Source: Paenibacillus piri (GTDB lineage: Bacteria; Bacillota; Bacilli; Paenibacillales; NBRC-103111). From it: a stretch of DNA of 64,000 bases. The DNA is taken from contig NZ_SMRT01000010.1 of assembly GCF_004354045.1 (NCBI RefSeq), positions 200,939 through 264,938 on the forward strand, in the 5' to 3' direction. Made by a program: the position numbers and the translations under genes. Under the pieces are notes generated by a model. The model saw nothing but the letters and a program-made list of their open reading frames with translations. It had not been told where the DNA came from and did no database searches. This document shows, piece after piece, positions 45,950 to 54,431 of the stretch; positions within the stretch are counted from its first letter, which is position 1, and each line of letters starts with the position of its first letter.

Positions 45950-46744
45950 TTATTTTACGGAACCTGTCGTCATGCCGTCCTCAAAATATTTTTGCAAACA
46001 TAAATACAGCACCACGACCGGAATACTGATCAATACGAGCGCTGCGAAAATTTTGCCGGTATCCGACGAATAAGCGTCCGTAAAAAACTGCGGCGCCTGC
46101 GTTATCGTCTGCATCGTTTCTTTTCTCATAAATACCAACGCCAAAAAATATTCATTCCATGAATTGAGAAACCCCCAAATGACGACCACGACGGACATCG
46201 GTTTGCACAGCGGAACGAGAATAAACAGCAGCGCCTTGAACGATCCGCAGCCGTCGATCCGCGCGGCATCCAGAAGCTGGTTCGGCAAATCGTCCATAAA
46301 ATTTTTGGAAAGCAGCAAAGTGAAAGGCAGCGTAAACGCGCAAATCGGGCCGATTAACGAAAAGTAATGGTTAAACAGCCCAAGGCTTTTCACAATCAGA
46401 AACAACGGTACGATCAAGGCGACCGAAGGAATCATCAGTCCCGTCAAGATGAGATTCAGCAGCGTCCCTTTGGCCGGCAGCTCCAGCTTGGAAAACGCAT
46501 AGGCCGCAAGCAGCGTGATGCAGAATACTAGTGCGATCGTGCAGGCGGAGATAATCAGACTGTTCAGAAAAAAGCGCGGGATCGCAGGATGCGTCAATAC
46601 GGCGGCATAATTGCCCAGCCCTTCCCCCTGCAGCGAAACCGCAATCATAATGACCAGCGGAGCGGCAAAGATGGCGGCGAGTATAGTGAGCAGCAGTTGG
46701 GCGAGCACCGTCGTTTTCGTTTTCGAATTAGATTGTGTCAGCAT
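45950..46744 (-). CDS. Carbohydrate ABC transporter permease (MalG type)
   Basis: This 264-residue protein has six hydrophobic segments and the EAA-like loop LLDAARIDGCGSFKALLFILVP that docks the ATPase. It is the second permease of a sugar importer with the MalF-type permease upstream. No ATPase gene is present; such importers often share a single MsmK-type ATPase. The ATG at 46744 has GGGAGGA; the upstream in-frame start adds an unlikely N-terminus. Confidence 0.88.
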   Translation of the reverse strand: MLTQSNSKTKTTVLAQLLLTILAAIFAAPLVIMIAVSLQGEGLGNYAAVLTHPAIPRFFLNSLIISACTIALVFCITLLAAYAFSKLELPAKGTLLNLILTGLMIPSVALIVPLFLIVKSLGLFNHYFSLIGPICAFTLPFTLLLSKNFMDDLPNQLLDAARIDGCGSFKALLFILVPLCKPMSVVVVIWGFLNSWNEYFLALVFMRKETMQTITQAPQFFTDAYSSDTGKIFAALVLISIPVVVLYLCLQKYFEDGMTTGSVK

Positions 46745-46853
46745 AAAAATCCTCCCGATAGTTTCGCTTGGGCTTGTGACCGTCCCAACATTTACGGCCT
46801 CAGGCGGGCTCATCTTGAAGCTTCACCTGAAGGTTCGCTTCTGCGGAAGCAGG

Positions 46854-47723
46854 TTACGAGCTGCGGTAAGCGCGTAATTGAACGGCGGTCAGCAGCAGGG
46901 CGATCACGAGCAGAATGACGGCCATCGCCGACGAGTAGCCCGCGTTGTATTCCAGAATCGCTTTCTTGTAAATGTAGGTGGACAGCAGCTCCGTCGATCG
47001 GCCGGGACCGCCGCCGGTAGTCAGGAATACATAATCGAACTGCTTCAATGAGCCTATAACGCCGAGAATGATCAAGGAAAAATGCGTCGACCGCAACAGC
47101 GGAAACGTAATGCCGACGACCGTGCGAAACGGGCCCGCACCGTCGATTTTGGCCGCCTCGTACAGCTCTTTATCGATTAAAGTCAAGGCAGCGTAATACA
47201 TCACGAAGCTGAAGCCGGTCCAGGCCCATATATTGATAACGATAATGGCATACAGCGCAATATCCGGGTCAGCCAGCCAGGATAGTGCCAGGGCGTCAAG
47301 CCCCGCAGCCTCGAGCGCGCGGTTCAAGCTTCCGTCATTGGCATCGTAAATATGCCGGAATACGTAGGAAACAACGGAATGGGACAATACGACCGGCAGA
47401 AAAAAGATGATTTTATATAAAGTTTTCAGCATGACATTCGTTTTCAGCAGCAGTGCGATCAGCAGCCCGAGAACCATCTGGACGCCGATCGTCAGCACCA
47501 TGTAGACCAGCGTATTGCGGATAGCCTGGTAAAAAATCGGATCGGCGAGCAGCTGCGCATAATTGCTCAGTCCGATAAACGTTTTATCCTCGCTGAAGCC
47601 GTTCCATTTGTACAGGCTCGTCATAAACGTATCGAATAAGGAATAATAAATAAACACGCCTAAAAACAAAAAAATCGGCAGTATATACAACGTATTCATC
47701 CATCGGTGCAGTTTCAGATTCAT
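46854..47723 (-). CDS. Carbohydrate ABC transporter permease (MalF type)
   Basis: This 289-residue protein has six transmembrane segments and the EAA loop LYEAAKIDGAGPFRTVVGITFP. It pairs with the MalG-type permease to form the channel of the importer served by the binding protein at 47807-49156. The ATG follows AAGGAGGG. The substrate is inferred to be a glycoside handled by the flanking glycohydrolase-fold proteins. Confidence 0.88.
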   Translation of the reverse strand: MNLKLHRWMNTLYILPIFLFLGVFIYYSLFDTFMTSLYKWNGFSEDKTFIGLSNYAQLLADPIFYQAIRNTLVYMVLTIGVQMVLGLLIALLLKTNVMLKTLYKIIFFLPVVLSHSVVSYVFRHIYDANDGSLNRALEAAGLDALALSWLADPDIALYAIIVINIWAWTGFSFVMYYAALTLIDKELYEAAKIDGAGPFRTVVGITFPLLRSTHFSLIILGVIGSLKQFDYVFLTTGGGPGRSTELLSTYIYKKAILEYNAGYSSAMAVILLVIALLLTAVQLRAYRSS

Positions 47724-47806
47724 ATGATGTCGTTACCCTCCTTGCAGCGTTTCCGGTTCCCGTAAAGGCCCGCCTAAACGGCGGACCTTGGCGGAAGCCG
47801 GGCCTG

Positions 47807-49156
47807 TTAGCGGCTTACTTTGTCCGAGGCCGCTTGTACGTTCTTCATCCCTTCTTCGGGCGACGTTTTGCCGGTCGCGATCATTTGCAGCGCATCGCCC
47901 AGCGCCGATTTGATCTCCGGATAAATCAGCTCTCTGCGGCCGATGCTGTTTTCCAGATCTTTCATTTGCTGCTTCATGTTATCCTTCTGCCTGTCCGTTA
48001 GCACGTCGGAATCGTCAATGTCCACTCCCTTGATGGCCGGAAGCATCAAATATTTGGCATTGATCTTTTGCCCGTCGGCTGATTCCAGCCATTGCATAAA
48101 CTTCCATGCAGCCTCTTTCTTCTTGCTGTTTTTGTTAATCGCCAACGCTACGTCGGGCCCGCCGAACAGCCGGCCGGGTTTGCCGTCTCCGTTCATGTCA
48201 GGGAAGGGCGCCGCAATAAATTCGTAATCGACGGTAACGCCGTATTTTTGCCGATGCGTTTGCAAAATCGACTTGGTCATCCGGTTGTCATTCCAGGTTC
48301 CGAGCAGCGTCATGGCCGCTTCGCCTTTATTGAACTTGTCGTAAGCATCAGGGTAAAAACCGAGACCCAGCGCGCCTTTTTGCATGATGCCGTTATCGAA
48401 CATTTCTTTCCACACAGTGGCTGCTTTGACCAGTCCGGCTTCGGTCCATTTCGCCTTGCCTTCTTCGGCGGCATAAATTTTGCCAGGATCGAACTCGTTC
48501 GCCAATGCGATGAACATGTCGAGGTTTTGCCAAGCGTCCTTGCCGCCCTGAATAAACGGCGTAATGCCTTTGGCCTGAAGAGCCTTGCACGCTTCGATCC
48601 ATTCCGCATACGTTTTTGGAGGCTTCAGCCCTTCTTTTTCCATTATTGTATTGTTGTAGAACAGATAGCCCGCCGCCGAAACAAACCATGGAAGCGCAGG
48701 CGTCTTGTCGCCGGACATCAGCTGTTTTAAGCCGAGGTCGAAGAACCGGTTTTGCCAATCCGCTCCCCATTCTTTTTTCGCATAAGGCGTCAAATCTTCC
48801 GTAAATTCCACGTATTCCTTGATCATCGAACCGGCCTGCAGACCGAACAAATCGACCTCATCGCCGGAAATCATCGCTAATTTCAATGTTTTGACGTAAT
48901 CCGTAAACTCGTAACGTTTATAATTGACCTTGATTTCGGATTGCGATGCGTTAAACGCCTCCACGTATGTCTTCGCTTTGTTCTCATCCGGGTTCCACGA
49001 CCACCAGTTCAATGTGACCGGACCCGCAGCCCCTGCCTTGGCGGGCGGCTTATCCGCGGATGCGCCGGGCTCGGCCGGGCCTCCTCCGCAGGCCGATAGC
49101 AGCGCAGAGGCTGCCAAAGTTAACGAAACAACAATACCGATCGATCTTAGTTTCAT
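47807..49156 (-). CDS. Extracellular solute-binding lipoprotein of a sugar ABC importer
   Basis: This 449-residue lipoprotein has a lipobox LLSAC with Cys23, then the family 1 solute-binding fold (VTLNWWSWNPDENKAKTYVE, the hinge motif YKFNKGEAAMTLLGTWND-like region KFNKGEAAMTLLGTWNDN, and the C-terminal EAAWKFMQWLES). It delivers an oligosaccharide or related ligand to the two permeases downstream. It lies between the intact ADP-ribosylglycohydrolase gene and the permeases, so the ligand is likely the substrate or a product precursor of those enzymes. Confidence 0.9.
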   Translation of the reverse strand: MKLRSIGIVVSLTLAASALLSACGGGPAEPGASADKPPAKAGAAGPVTLNWWSWNPDENKAKTYVEAFNASQSEIKVNYKRYEFTDYVKTLKLAMISGDEVDLFGLQAGSMIKEYVEFTEDLTPYAKKEWGADWQNRFFDLGLKQLMSGDKTPALPWFVSAAGYLFYNNTIMEKEGLKPPKTYAEWIEACKALQAKGITPFIQGGKDAWQNLDMFIALANEFDPGKIYAAEEGKAKWTEAGLVKAATVWKEMFDNGIMQKGALGLGFYPDAYDKFNKGEAAMTLLGTWNDNRMTKSILQTHRQKYGVTVDYEFIAAPFPDMNGDGKPGRLFGGPDVALAINKNSKKKEAAWKFMQWLESADGQKINAKYLMLPAIKGVDIDDSDVLTDRQKDNMKQQMKDLENSIGRRELIYPEIKSALGDALQMIATGKTSPEEGMKNVQAASDKVSR

Positions 49157-49303
49157 GTTTAAACCGCTCCCCTTTTTTTATTTATCATCGTATTAAAAGC
49201 TAAAAACCGGCGAATATATGCCCGCTGCACGGACGGATCGTTCAATCGAATCGCAATCGTCCCTCTGAACGACACCGCCCGCCTTCGCAGCTGGTTCATT
49301 AAA

Positions 49304-51172
49304 TTAAGTAAACAGTACATCCGTGTAAAAATAATAAGGCCCTGGCGTCTTCGTATTTTTGACAGATACGGGCAGCACGTACAACTCCAGAGAGGCGTCG
49401 CCCTTCACTACCTCGAATTCAAGCCGATGCTCGCCGGCCGGCAGCTTGATTTCCGCCAGCTTGCCGGGCACGGCCCGATGGAAGGCAGGCATGAATTCCG
49501 TTTCCTGCTCATCCTGAATAATCAATTTGCCGTTCAAATAAGCTTTGACCGGGCTTGCCGTTGCCGCGATCAGCCGGATCTGCCGGCTGTCCGGGTTGTA
49601 CAAGGTGGTCGCCGCACGATACAGGCCGGCTTCGGACGTTTGCAGCGCGCCGGCAAAGTCGATCCGGTTGCCCGGCATGACCGCCTCCCTCCATTCGCTG
49701 TCGGACGGACCGCGCAATTGCCAATGCGTCGCGCTGACCAGATAGACCGGGACCGCTTCCGCGTTCCAGAAGTGGCCGTCATGATGGCGTACTACCTCAA
49801 GCTGCAGCGGGTAACACGACTTGATCTCGTCGCCAGAGGTGACTTGCAGCGTCCACGATGCTTCCTGATTCGGCTTCAGGTCGAGCTTCTCTTCCGTAAG
49901 ACCGAGCCAGCCTTCCGGCACCGTCAGCCGCAGCGATCCCTCCCACGCCTCCGTTGAACGGTTGATTAGCGTGACCGCAATGCGCTTGCTCTGTCCTCTG
50001 CCGATGGACGGCCCTTGATCGCCGTAATCCACGATCAGCTCCAGCCCCACATTGCTGCGCGTACCCTTGGGCAGCAAATAACGGTTCGATTGGAAGCTGT
50101 AATTCCACAGCCAGCGCGGATCGTAGAATTCGGCCAGCTCCGGCTGCAGCTCTTGAGACGACGACTCCTGCCCGAACTCGATCGGAATATGCCAGACGGC
50201 AGCCACTTCCTTGCCGATTTTGAGCGTTCGCGCGGTCAGCTCGTCGAGCGTTTCCGGAATCGGGAAGCCTTTGATCGGCGCATTGACGGCGATCCGGTCG
50301 CCGACCGGCTTCAGCCAGCGCTCCGGCAGCTTCTCGGGTCCCAGAATGATGCCGAGAATTGCACCCAGCGTAGCCGCCGTACAGTCGGTGTCATAGCCGC
50401 AGTTGACCGCTTTCAGAATCGCATCGCCGAAATCTTCGCCGTACAGCCAGCCCAGCAGCGTAAAGGCAATATTTTGCGGCGCGTCCGTAAAATTCGGATG
50501 CCCGTGATGCTCCAGAACGAGCTCCCTGGCCTCGGTCCACGTCTTCCCTTCCTTATACCACTGCAGCAGCGCGCGCACCGCCTTGGCCGTCCGGCATTCC
50601 TCGGGAATGTAGGTCAGCCCGATCTGGATGAGCCGGTCACGGTCGGTTTCAAAAAATGCAGCGCTTTCAATCGCCGCAAAAAACATTTCCCCATAGACGC
50701 CCTCGCCGCCGGCATGATCGACAACCGCATCCTGATACGCGTAATACGCCGCGATGCCCGGACAGCCCGGAGCGATCATCGCCCAAATTTCCGAGCGGAT
50801 CGGCGACCCCATGCAATCGGCGAACGGATTGTTGAACCAGCCGGCCACCGGCGGCACCAACCCTCTGCGCATATTCGCCAGGCCATAGCCGTATTCGTCG
50901 AACGGGAAAAACACATGCTCCATCCATTCCTGCCCCAGCTCCGCCGCGGTCAGTCGGGCGCCGTACTGCTCCAACGCGTGCAGCCAAACGATTTGCAGAT
51001 CCAGATCGTCATTCGGCAGCGGCCCATCCGACAGCTGCGGATAATAGGTCAGATCAAGCAGCTCCATCCGTCCTTCAACCGGATAGCCCAGCGTGCCGCC
51101 GATATTTTTCCCCAACCAGCCTCCGTAAATTTTTCGGTAATATTCGGTTTCGTTCAGTTTACTGACTCCCAT
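49304..51172 (-). CDS. ADP-ribosylglycohydrolase-fold enzyme with C-terminal beta domains (paralogue 2)
   Basis: This 622-residue cytosolic protein has the all-helical ADP-ribosylglycohydrolase fold (about 1-310), with LGKNIGGTLGYPVEG, PLPNDDLDLQIVWLH, GSPIRSEIWAMI and CGYDTDCTAATLGAILGI as Mg-binding acidic motifs. The C-terminal half (about 340-620) is beta-rich: an NEW3-like segment and a galactose-binding/PA14-like domain. No signal peptide is present, so it acts on imported substrate. It is the first gene of the operon with a sugar ABC importer and a second paralogue, divergent from an AraC regulator. The true substrate is unknown; N- or O-ribosyl or glycosyl bonds are plausible. The ATG follows CATGGAGG. 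Confidence 0.78.
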   Translation of the reverse strand: MGVSKLNETEYYRKIYGGWLGKNIGGTLGYPVEGRMELLDLTYYPQLSDGPLPNDDLDLQIVWLHALEQYGARLTAAELGQEWMEHVFFPFDEYGYGLANMRRGLVPPVAGWFNNPFADCMGSPIRSEIWAMIAPGCPGIAAYYAYQDAVVDHAGGEGVYGEMFFAAIESAAFFETDRDRLIQIGLTYIPEECRTAKAVRALLQWYKEGKTWTEARELVLEHHGHPNFTDAPQNIAFTLLGWLYGEDFGDAILKAVNCGYDTDCTAATLGAILGIILGPEKLPERWLKPVGDRIAVNAPIKGFPIPETLDELTARTLKIGKEVAAVWHIPIEFGQESSSQELQPELAEFYDPRWLWNYSFQSNRYLLPKGTRSNVGLELIVDYGDQGPSIGRGQSKRIAVTLINRSTEAWEGSLRLTVPEGWLGLTEEKLDLKPNQEASWTLQVTSGDEIKSCYPLQLEVVRHHDGHFWNAEAVPVYLVSATHWQLRGPSDSEWREAVMPGNRIDFAGALQTSEAGLYRAATTLYNPDSRQIRLIAATASPVKAYLNGKLIIQDEQETEFMPAFHRAVPGKLAEIKLPAGEHRLEFEVVKGDASLELYVLPVSVKNTKTPGPYYFYTDVLFT

Positions 51173-51370
51173 CGTCCAGCCTCCATGATGACATATTGTT
51201 TTGCTCAAGAACCAATGTATCAGCCGGAAGGAGCTATGAACATCGACAATCTTAAGATTATAAATCGTTTTATCCTAATCTTGTCAAGGCGTCGGAAAAC
51301 CTCATGGCAAAACAAAACGGTCTATGCTACGATATAAATAATTTTCGACATGAACGATTAGGGTGATAAA

Positions 51371-52264
51371 ATGAAATATTACGCAGCTTCGCGGCTATCC
51401 GTCTTTGATGTGAAATGGACCAAGCAGTACCATGTCAGCGATTCATTTTATACATACCATTACAATCCCTATTATCAATTGATAATGGTCTCGGAGGGCC
51501 CGGTATATTTGCAGGTGGAAAATGAGAGGTTTATTCTCGAGGCCGGAGAAACCTTTTTGCTCAATCCGTGGGAGCGTCATATGGGCTGGCGAAAGCCGGA
51601 GGGCGTATCCGCCTTTTTCTGGGTTCAGTTTTCCTCCGACCCGCCGCTCAAGGAGCTCGACACCTCGACAAAACCGATCAGCGAGTACGAAATATTACAT
51701 GCCGAAAAAAACGAATTGCGCACCAAAACGACGAGCGACGCCGATCAATTGTTAATTCCGCGCCGGTTCAAGCCGAGCCAGCGGTTTAAAATGCTGAATT
51801 ATTTCGAGGATCTGGACAATGAAATGAAGCATCCTGTCGGCTACTTCCGCTTCCGCCTCACCCAGCATCTATGCAAAATTCTCGAAATCATTTCGACCGA
51901 CCTGCTGGAGCAAAACTTTCGGACAATGACACTGCCGGGCTCCTACAATATATACAGGCAGCTGCTCAATTTTTTACATGACTTTTACCAGACGGATTTG
52001 ACCAAAGAAGTGATCGAGAACAAAATGAACCGCAGCTACGAATACGTAAGCCAGGTGTTCAAAAAGTATTCCGGCATGAACATCGTACATTATATCCATC
52101 AGCTGCGAGTCCAACGGGCCAAGCATCTGCTCGAGGAAAGTCGGTTGTCGATCCAGGAAATCGCGAAAGAGATCGGAATTGACGACGCCTTTTACTTCAG
52201 CAAAATATTCAAACAAATCGAAGGCGTGCCGCCCTCCAAATATCGGGAAATGCATCAGAGTTAA
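51371..52264 (+). CDS. AraC-family regulator
   Basis: This 297-residue protein has an N-terminal cupin sensor (about 20-110, FYTYHYNPYYQLIMV and FLLNPWERHMGW) and a C-terminal pair of AraC helix-turn-helix motifs (about 190-292, YVSQVFKKYSGMNIVHYIHQ and IQEIAKEIGIDDAFYFSKIF). It is divergent from the ADP-ribosylglycohydrolase/ABC operon and is the likely activator. The ATG follows AGGGTG. The shared 200-base promoter region is AT-rich, but I could not define half-sites. Confidence 0.88.
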   Translation: MKYYAASRLSVFDVKWTKQYHVSDSFYTYHYNPYYQLIMVSEGPVYLQVENERFILEAGETFLLNPWERHMGWRKPEGVSAFFWVQFSSDPPLKELDTSTKPISEYEILHAEKNELRTKTTSDADQLLIPRRFKPSQRFKMLNYFEDLDNEMKHPVGYFRFRLTQHLCKILEIISTDLLEQNFRTMTLPGSYNIYRQLLNFLHDFYQTDLTKEVIENKMNRSYEYVSQVFKKYSGMNIVHYIHQLRVQRAKHLLEESRLSIQEIAKEIGIDDAFYFSKIFKQIEGVPPSKYREMHQS

Positions 52265-52507
52265 CACCTTGTTAAAAATAATCGGGAAAAATCACAGGCT
52301 TGTGCCGTTCCGCATATTGCGCTTTCCCCCTGCATTCCTAATACTTACTGCTCATGTAATCATTAAAGGCCAGCCGCAGACAAGGCTTTTGCCCTGCTGT
52401 GTCCTGATCTTTTTTTATAACAAAAATTCATATAATAAGTTTGCAGTCCCCGCAAAGTACCTGAACAAGCAGCAAAGCTAAGCCCCAATTTATTGGTTAT
52501 TTAGAGC

Positions 52508-52536
52508 TTGCGAAAGGCTACGGAATTTTATATAGT
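52508..52536 (+). promoter_or_regulatory. Sigma-A promoter candidate of the RpiR-nagBA genes
   Basis: TTGCGA and TATAGT are separated by exactly 17 bases. The -10 is 5 of 6 to consensus and the -35 is 4 of 6. The operator candidate follows 12 bases downstream. Confidence 0.5.
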
Positions 52537-52548
52537 AGTATTGAGAAC

Positions 52549-52561
52549 GAAAATATTTTTC
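52549..52561 (+). promoter_or_regulatory. RpiR-type operator candidate
   Basis: GAAAA-TAT-TTTTC is a perfect 13-bp palindrome just downstream of the putative promoter. A related element, AAATTATTTTC, lies at about 52583-52593. It resembles the GAAAT-ATT-ATTTC sites upstream of the other RpiR gene. Confidence 0.5.
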
Positions 52562-52612
52562 TTTTTGAAACATAAATTAAGTAAATTATTTTCAAAATGA
52601 CGAGGAATTCAT

Positions 52613-53455
52613 ATGCCTGGAATTTTAAGCGCCATTCAAGAACGGCTGGAGACGATGAACCGCAAGGAAAAAGAGATCGCCGCTTACATTGTGGACCATG
52701 CCCCGCAAATTGCTCAAATGGGCATCACGGAGCTGGCGAAGCAATCGGGCAGCAGCACGGCGACGATCTCGCGGTTTTGCAAGCAGTTTCACTTCTCCGG
52801 CTTTACGGAATTTAAGGTGAAGCTGGCCGCAGAGCTGGCGCAGCAGCCGGTCGAACAATCGTATCAGGATATCGTGGCCGGCAACCCGCTAAGCCGTATT
52901 GTGGAGGCGATGGCGGCCAATCATTCGAGGTCGATCGCCGATACGACCCGTCTGCTTGATCTGAAGCAGCTGGAGCGAGCCGTCGATGCGCTTCAGCGCG
53001 CAGGACAGATCGACCTGTACGGAGTCGCGACCTCCGGGCTGGTGGCGCAAGATTTTTATCAAAAGCTGATTCGCATCGGCAAGCGCGCGGTTGCGTTCTC
53101 CGATCCGCATATGGCCGTCACCTCCGCGTCCAACTTATCGACCGGTGACGTTGCCGTCGGCATTTCGTATTCCGGGGAAACGAAGGAAACGATCGCGGCT
53201 TTGACATGCGCGGCCGAGAACGGGGCGACCACGATTTCGCTGACCAAGTTCGGCAGCAACACGCTGGCCTCGCTCGCCGACATTTCCTTGTTCACCTCGA
53301 CACTGGAAGAAGGGATGCGCCGCGGCGACATGGCATCCCGGATCGCCCAGCTGCATGTCATCGACATTTTGTTCGTCGGCCTCATCAGCGGGCAATTCGA
53401 CGATCTCGTGCCCCGGCTCGAGCAGTCGTTCCATATGGTTAAAAAATACCGGTAA
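52613..53455 (+). CDS. RpiR/MurR-family regulator, probable nag regulator
   Basis: This 280-residue protein has an RpiR N-terminal HTH (about 1-75, MGITELAKQSGSSTATISRF) and a SIS sugar-phosphate-binding domain (about 125-265, GISYSGETKETIAALTCA and ATTISLTKFGSN). Such regulators sense phosphosugars. The nagB and nagA genes follow on the same strand, so GlcNAc-6-P or GlcN-6-P are likely effectors. The ATG follows GAGGAA. It is a paralogue of the MurR-like gene at 62217-63077. Confidence 0.88.
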   Translation: MPGILSAIQERLETMNRKEKEIAAYIVDHAPQIAQMGITELAKQSGSSTATISRFCKQFHFSGFTEFKVKLAAELAQQPVEQSYQDIVAGNPLSRIVEAMAANHSRSIADTTRLLDLKQLERAVDALQRAGQIDLYGVATSGLVAQDFYQKLIRIGKRAVAFSDPHMAVTSASNLSTGDVAVGISYSGETKETIAALTCAAENGATTISLTKFGSNTLASLADISLFTSTLEEGMRRGDMASRIAQLHVIDILFVGLISGQFDDLVPRLEQSFHMVKKYR

Positions 53456-53540
53456 CCGCTAGAAAGAAGCTCCCGTCAGGCTCCGGCGCAGCCCAATAGG
53501 CGGGGGAGTGCAACGTACAGGCGGGTTTGCAACGATTATA

Positions 53541-53692
53541 TTGCCAGTTTTTATGGTAATAGCTCTCAGTCTAGGGCTTCCGCTGCCAGTTTATCTGGCG
53601 AAAAACTCAGCTTATGCTTTCGTTGCCAGTTTTCTGGCGAAAAACTCAGCTTATGCTTCCGTTGCCAGTTTTTCTGGCGAAAAACTTTGAGG
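53541..53692 (+). repeat. Tandem ~40-bp repeats in the nagB leader
   Basis: Four units start with (T/C)TGCCAG at 53541, 53583, 53623 and 53662, with lengths 42, 40, 39 and about 31. Units 2 and 3 read TGCCAG-TTT-CTGGCGAAAAACT then CAGCTTATGCTT; unit 4 runs into the nagB ribosome binding site. Each unit can form GCCAG/CTGGC, and unit 4 an alternative AGTTTTTC/GAAAAACT hairpin. Unit 1 is degenerate. There is no Cas gene, and the unit size and lack of distinct spacers rule out a CRISPR array. Confidence 0.85.
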
Positions 53693-53702
53693 AGTATCCC
53701 CC

Positions 53703-54431
53703 ATGAATTTATTAACCTTTGACTCTCATGCCAAGCTGCATGAGTCCGGAGCCGGGATCATCACCGGCCTGGTGCAAACGAATCCCCGGGCCGTGCTCGG
53801 CCTTGCGACGGGCGGCACTCCGGTCGGCATCTATGAGGAGCTTGTGAAAGATTACCGGCGCGGGCTCACCCGCTTCAAGGATGTCACCACGTTCAATCTG
53901 GACGAATATGTAGGATTGCCAGAGGATCACGCGGAAAGCTACCGTAATTATATGAACATGCATTTGTTTCATCATATCGACCTGCCGCGCACCCGGGCGC
54001 ATATCCCCGACGGCAACGCCGCCGATCCCGAAGCCGAGTGCAGGCGTTACGATCAGCTGCTGGAACAGGCCGGCCAGATCGACCTGCAGCTGCTTGGCCT
54101 CGGTCATAACGGGCATATCGGCTTCAACGAGCCCGATCACGCGCTGATCAGCGGGACCCATGTCGTACAGCTCCGCGAGGAGACGCGCAGGGCGAATGCG
54201 CGCTTCTTCGATTCGATGGAGCAGGTGCCGACTCATGCGCTGACGATGGGAGTCGGCACCATTTTAAAGGCCCGCATGATATTGCTTGTCGTGAAGGGTG
54301 CCGATAAGGCCGACATCGTGCACCGCGCCTTGACCGGTCCGATTACGACCGATTGCCCGGCATCGCTGCTGCAAACTCATCCGCATCTCGTCGTATTGAT
54401 GGATGCCGAAGCCGGGAGGTTATTTGCATGA
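53703..54431 (+). CDS. nagB: Glucosamine-6-phosphate deaminase
   Basis: This 242-residue protein has the NagB motifs ATGGTPVGIYEEL, TFNLDEYVGLP (catalytic Asp in NLDEY), LLGLGHNGHIGFNEP (His and Glu of the active site) and SLLQTHPHL. It converts GlcN-6-P to fructose-6-P and ammonia. The length fits the Bacillus type without the C-terminal allosteric extension. The ATG follows TTGAGGAG and overlaps the nagA start by ATGA. A tandem repeat leader precedes it. Confidence 0.94.
   Translation: MNLLTFDSHAKLHESGAGIITGLVQTNPRAVLGLATGGTPVGIYEELVKDYRRGLTRFKDVTTFNLDEYVGLPEDHAESYRNYMNMHLFHHIDLPRTRAHIPDGNAADPEAECRRYDQLLEQAGQIDLQLLGLGHNGHIGFNEPDHALISGTHVVQLREETRRANARFFDSMEQVPTHALTMGVGTILKARMILLVVKGADKADIVHRALTGPITTDCPASLLQTHPHLVVLMDAEAGRLFA

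Larger units (their letters stand above)
52265..52612. other. Intergenic region between AraC and RpiR genes
   Basis: The region holds a weak terminator-like stretch ending in seven T residues (about 52361-52417, pairing imperfect), a sigma-A promoter candidate at 52508-52536 and a palindrome at 52549-52561. No ORF with a ribosome binding site was seen. Confidence 0.45.

Noticed and set aside
53508..53690. 60-codon frame through the nagB leader repeats (possible leader peptide)
   Set aside because: GTG start with the purine stretch only one base away, and the repetitive peptide follows from the DNA repeats. The repeats are better viewed as DNA/RNA elements.
53541..53692. CRISPR-like array
   Set aside because: Units are contiguous with no unique spacers of even size, and no cas genes are present.
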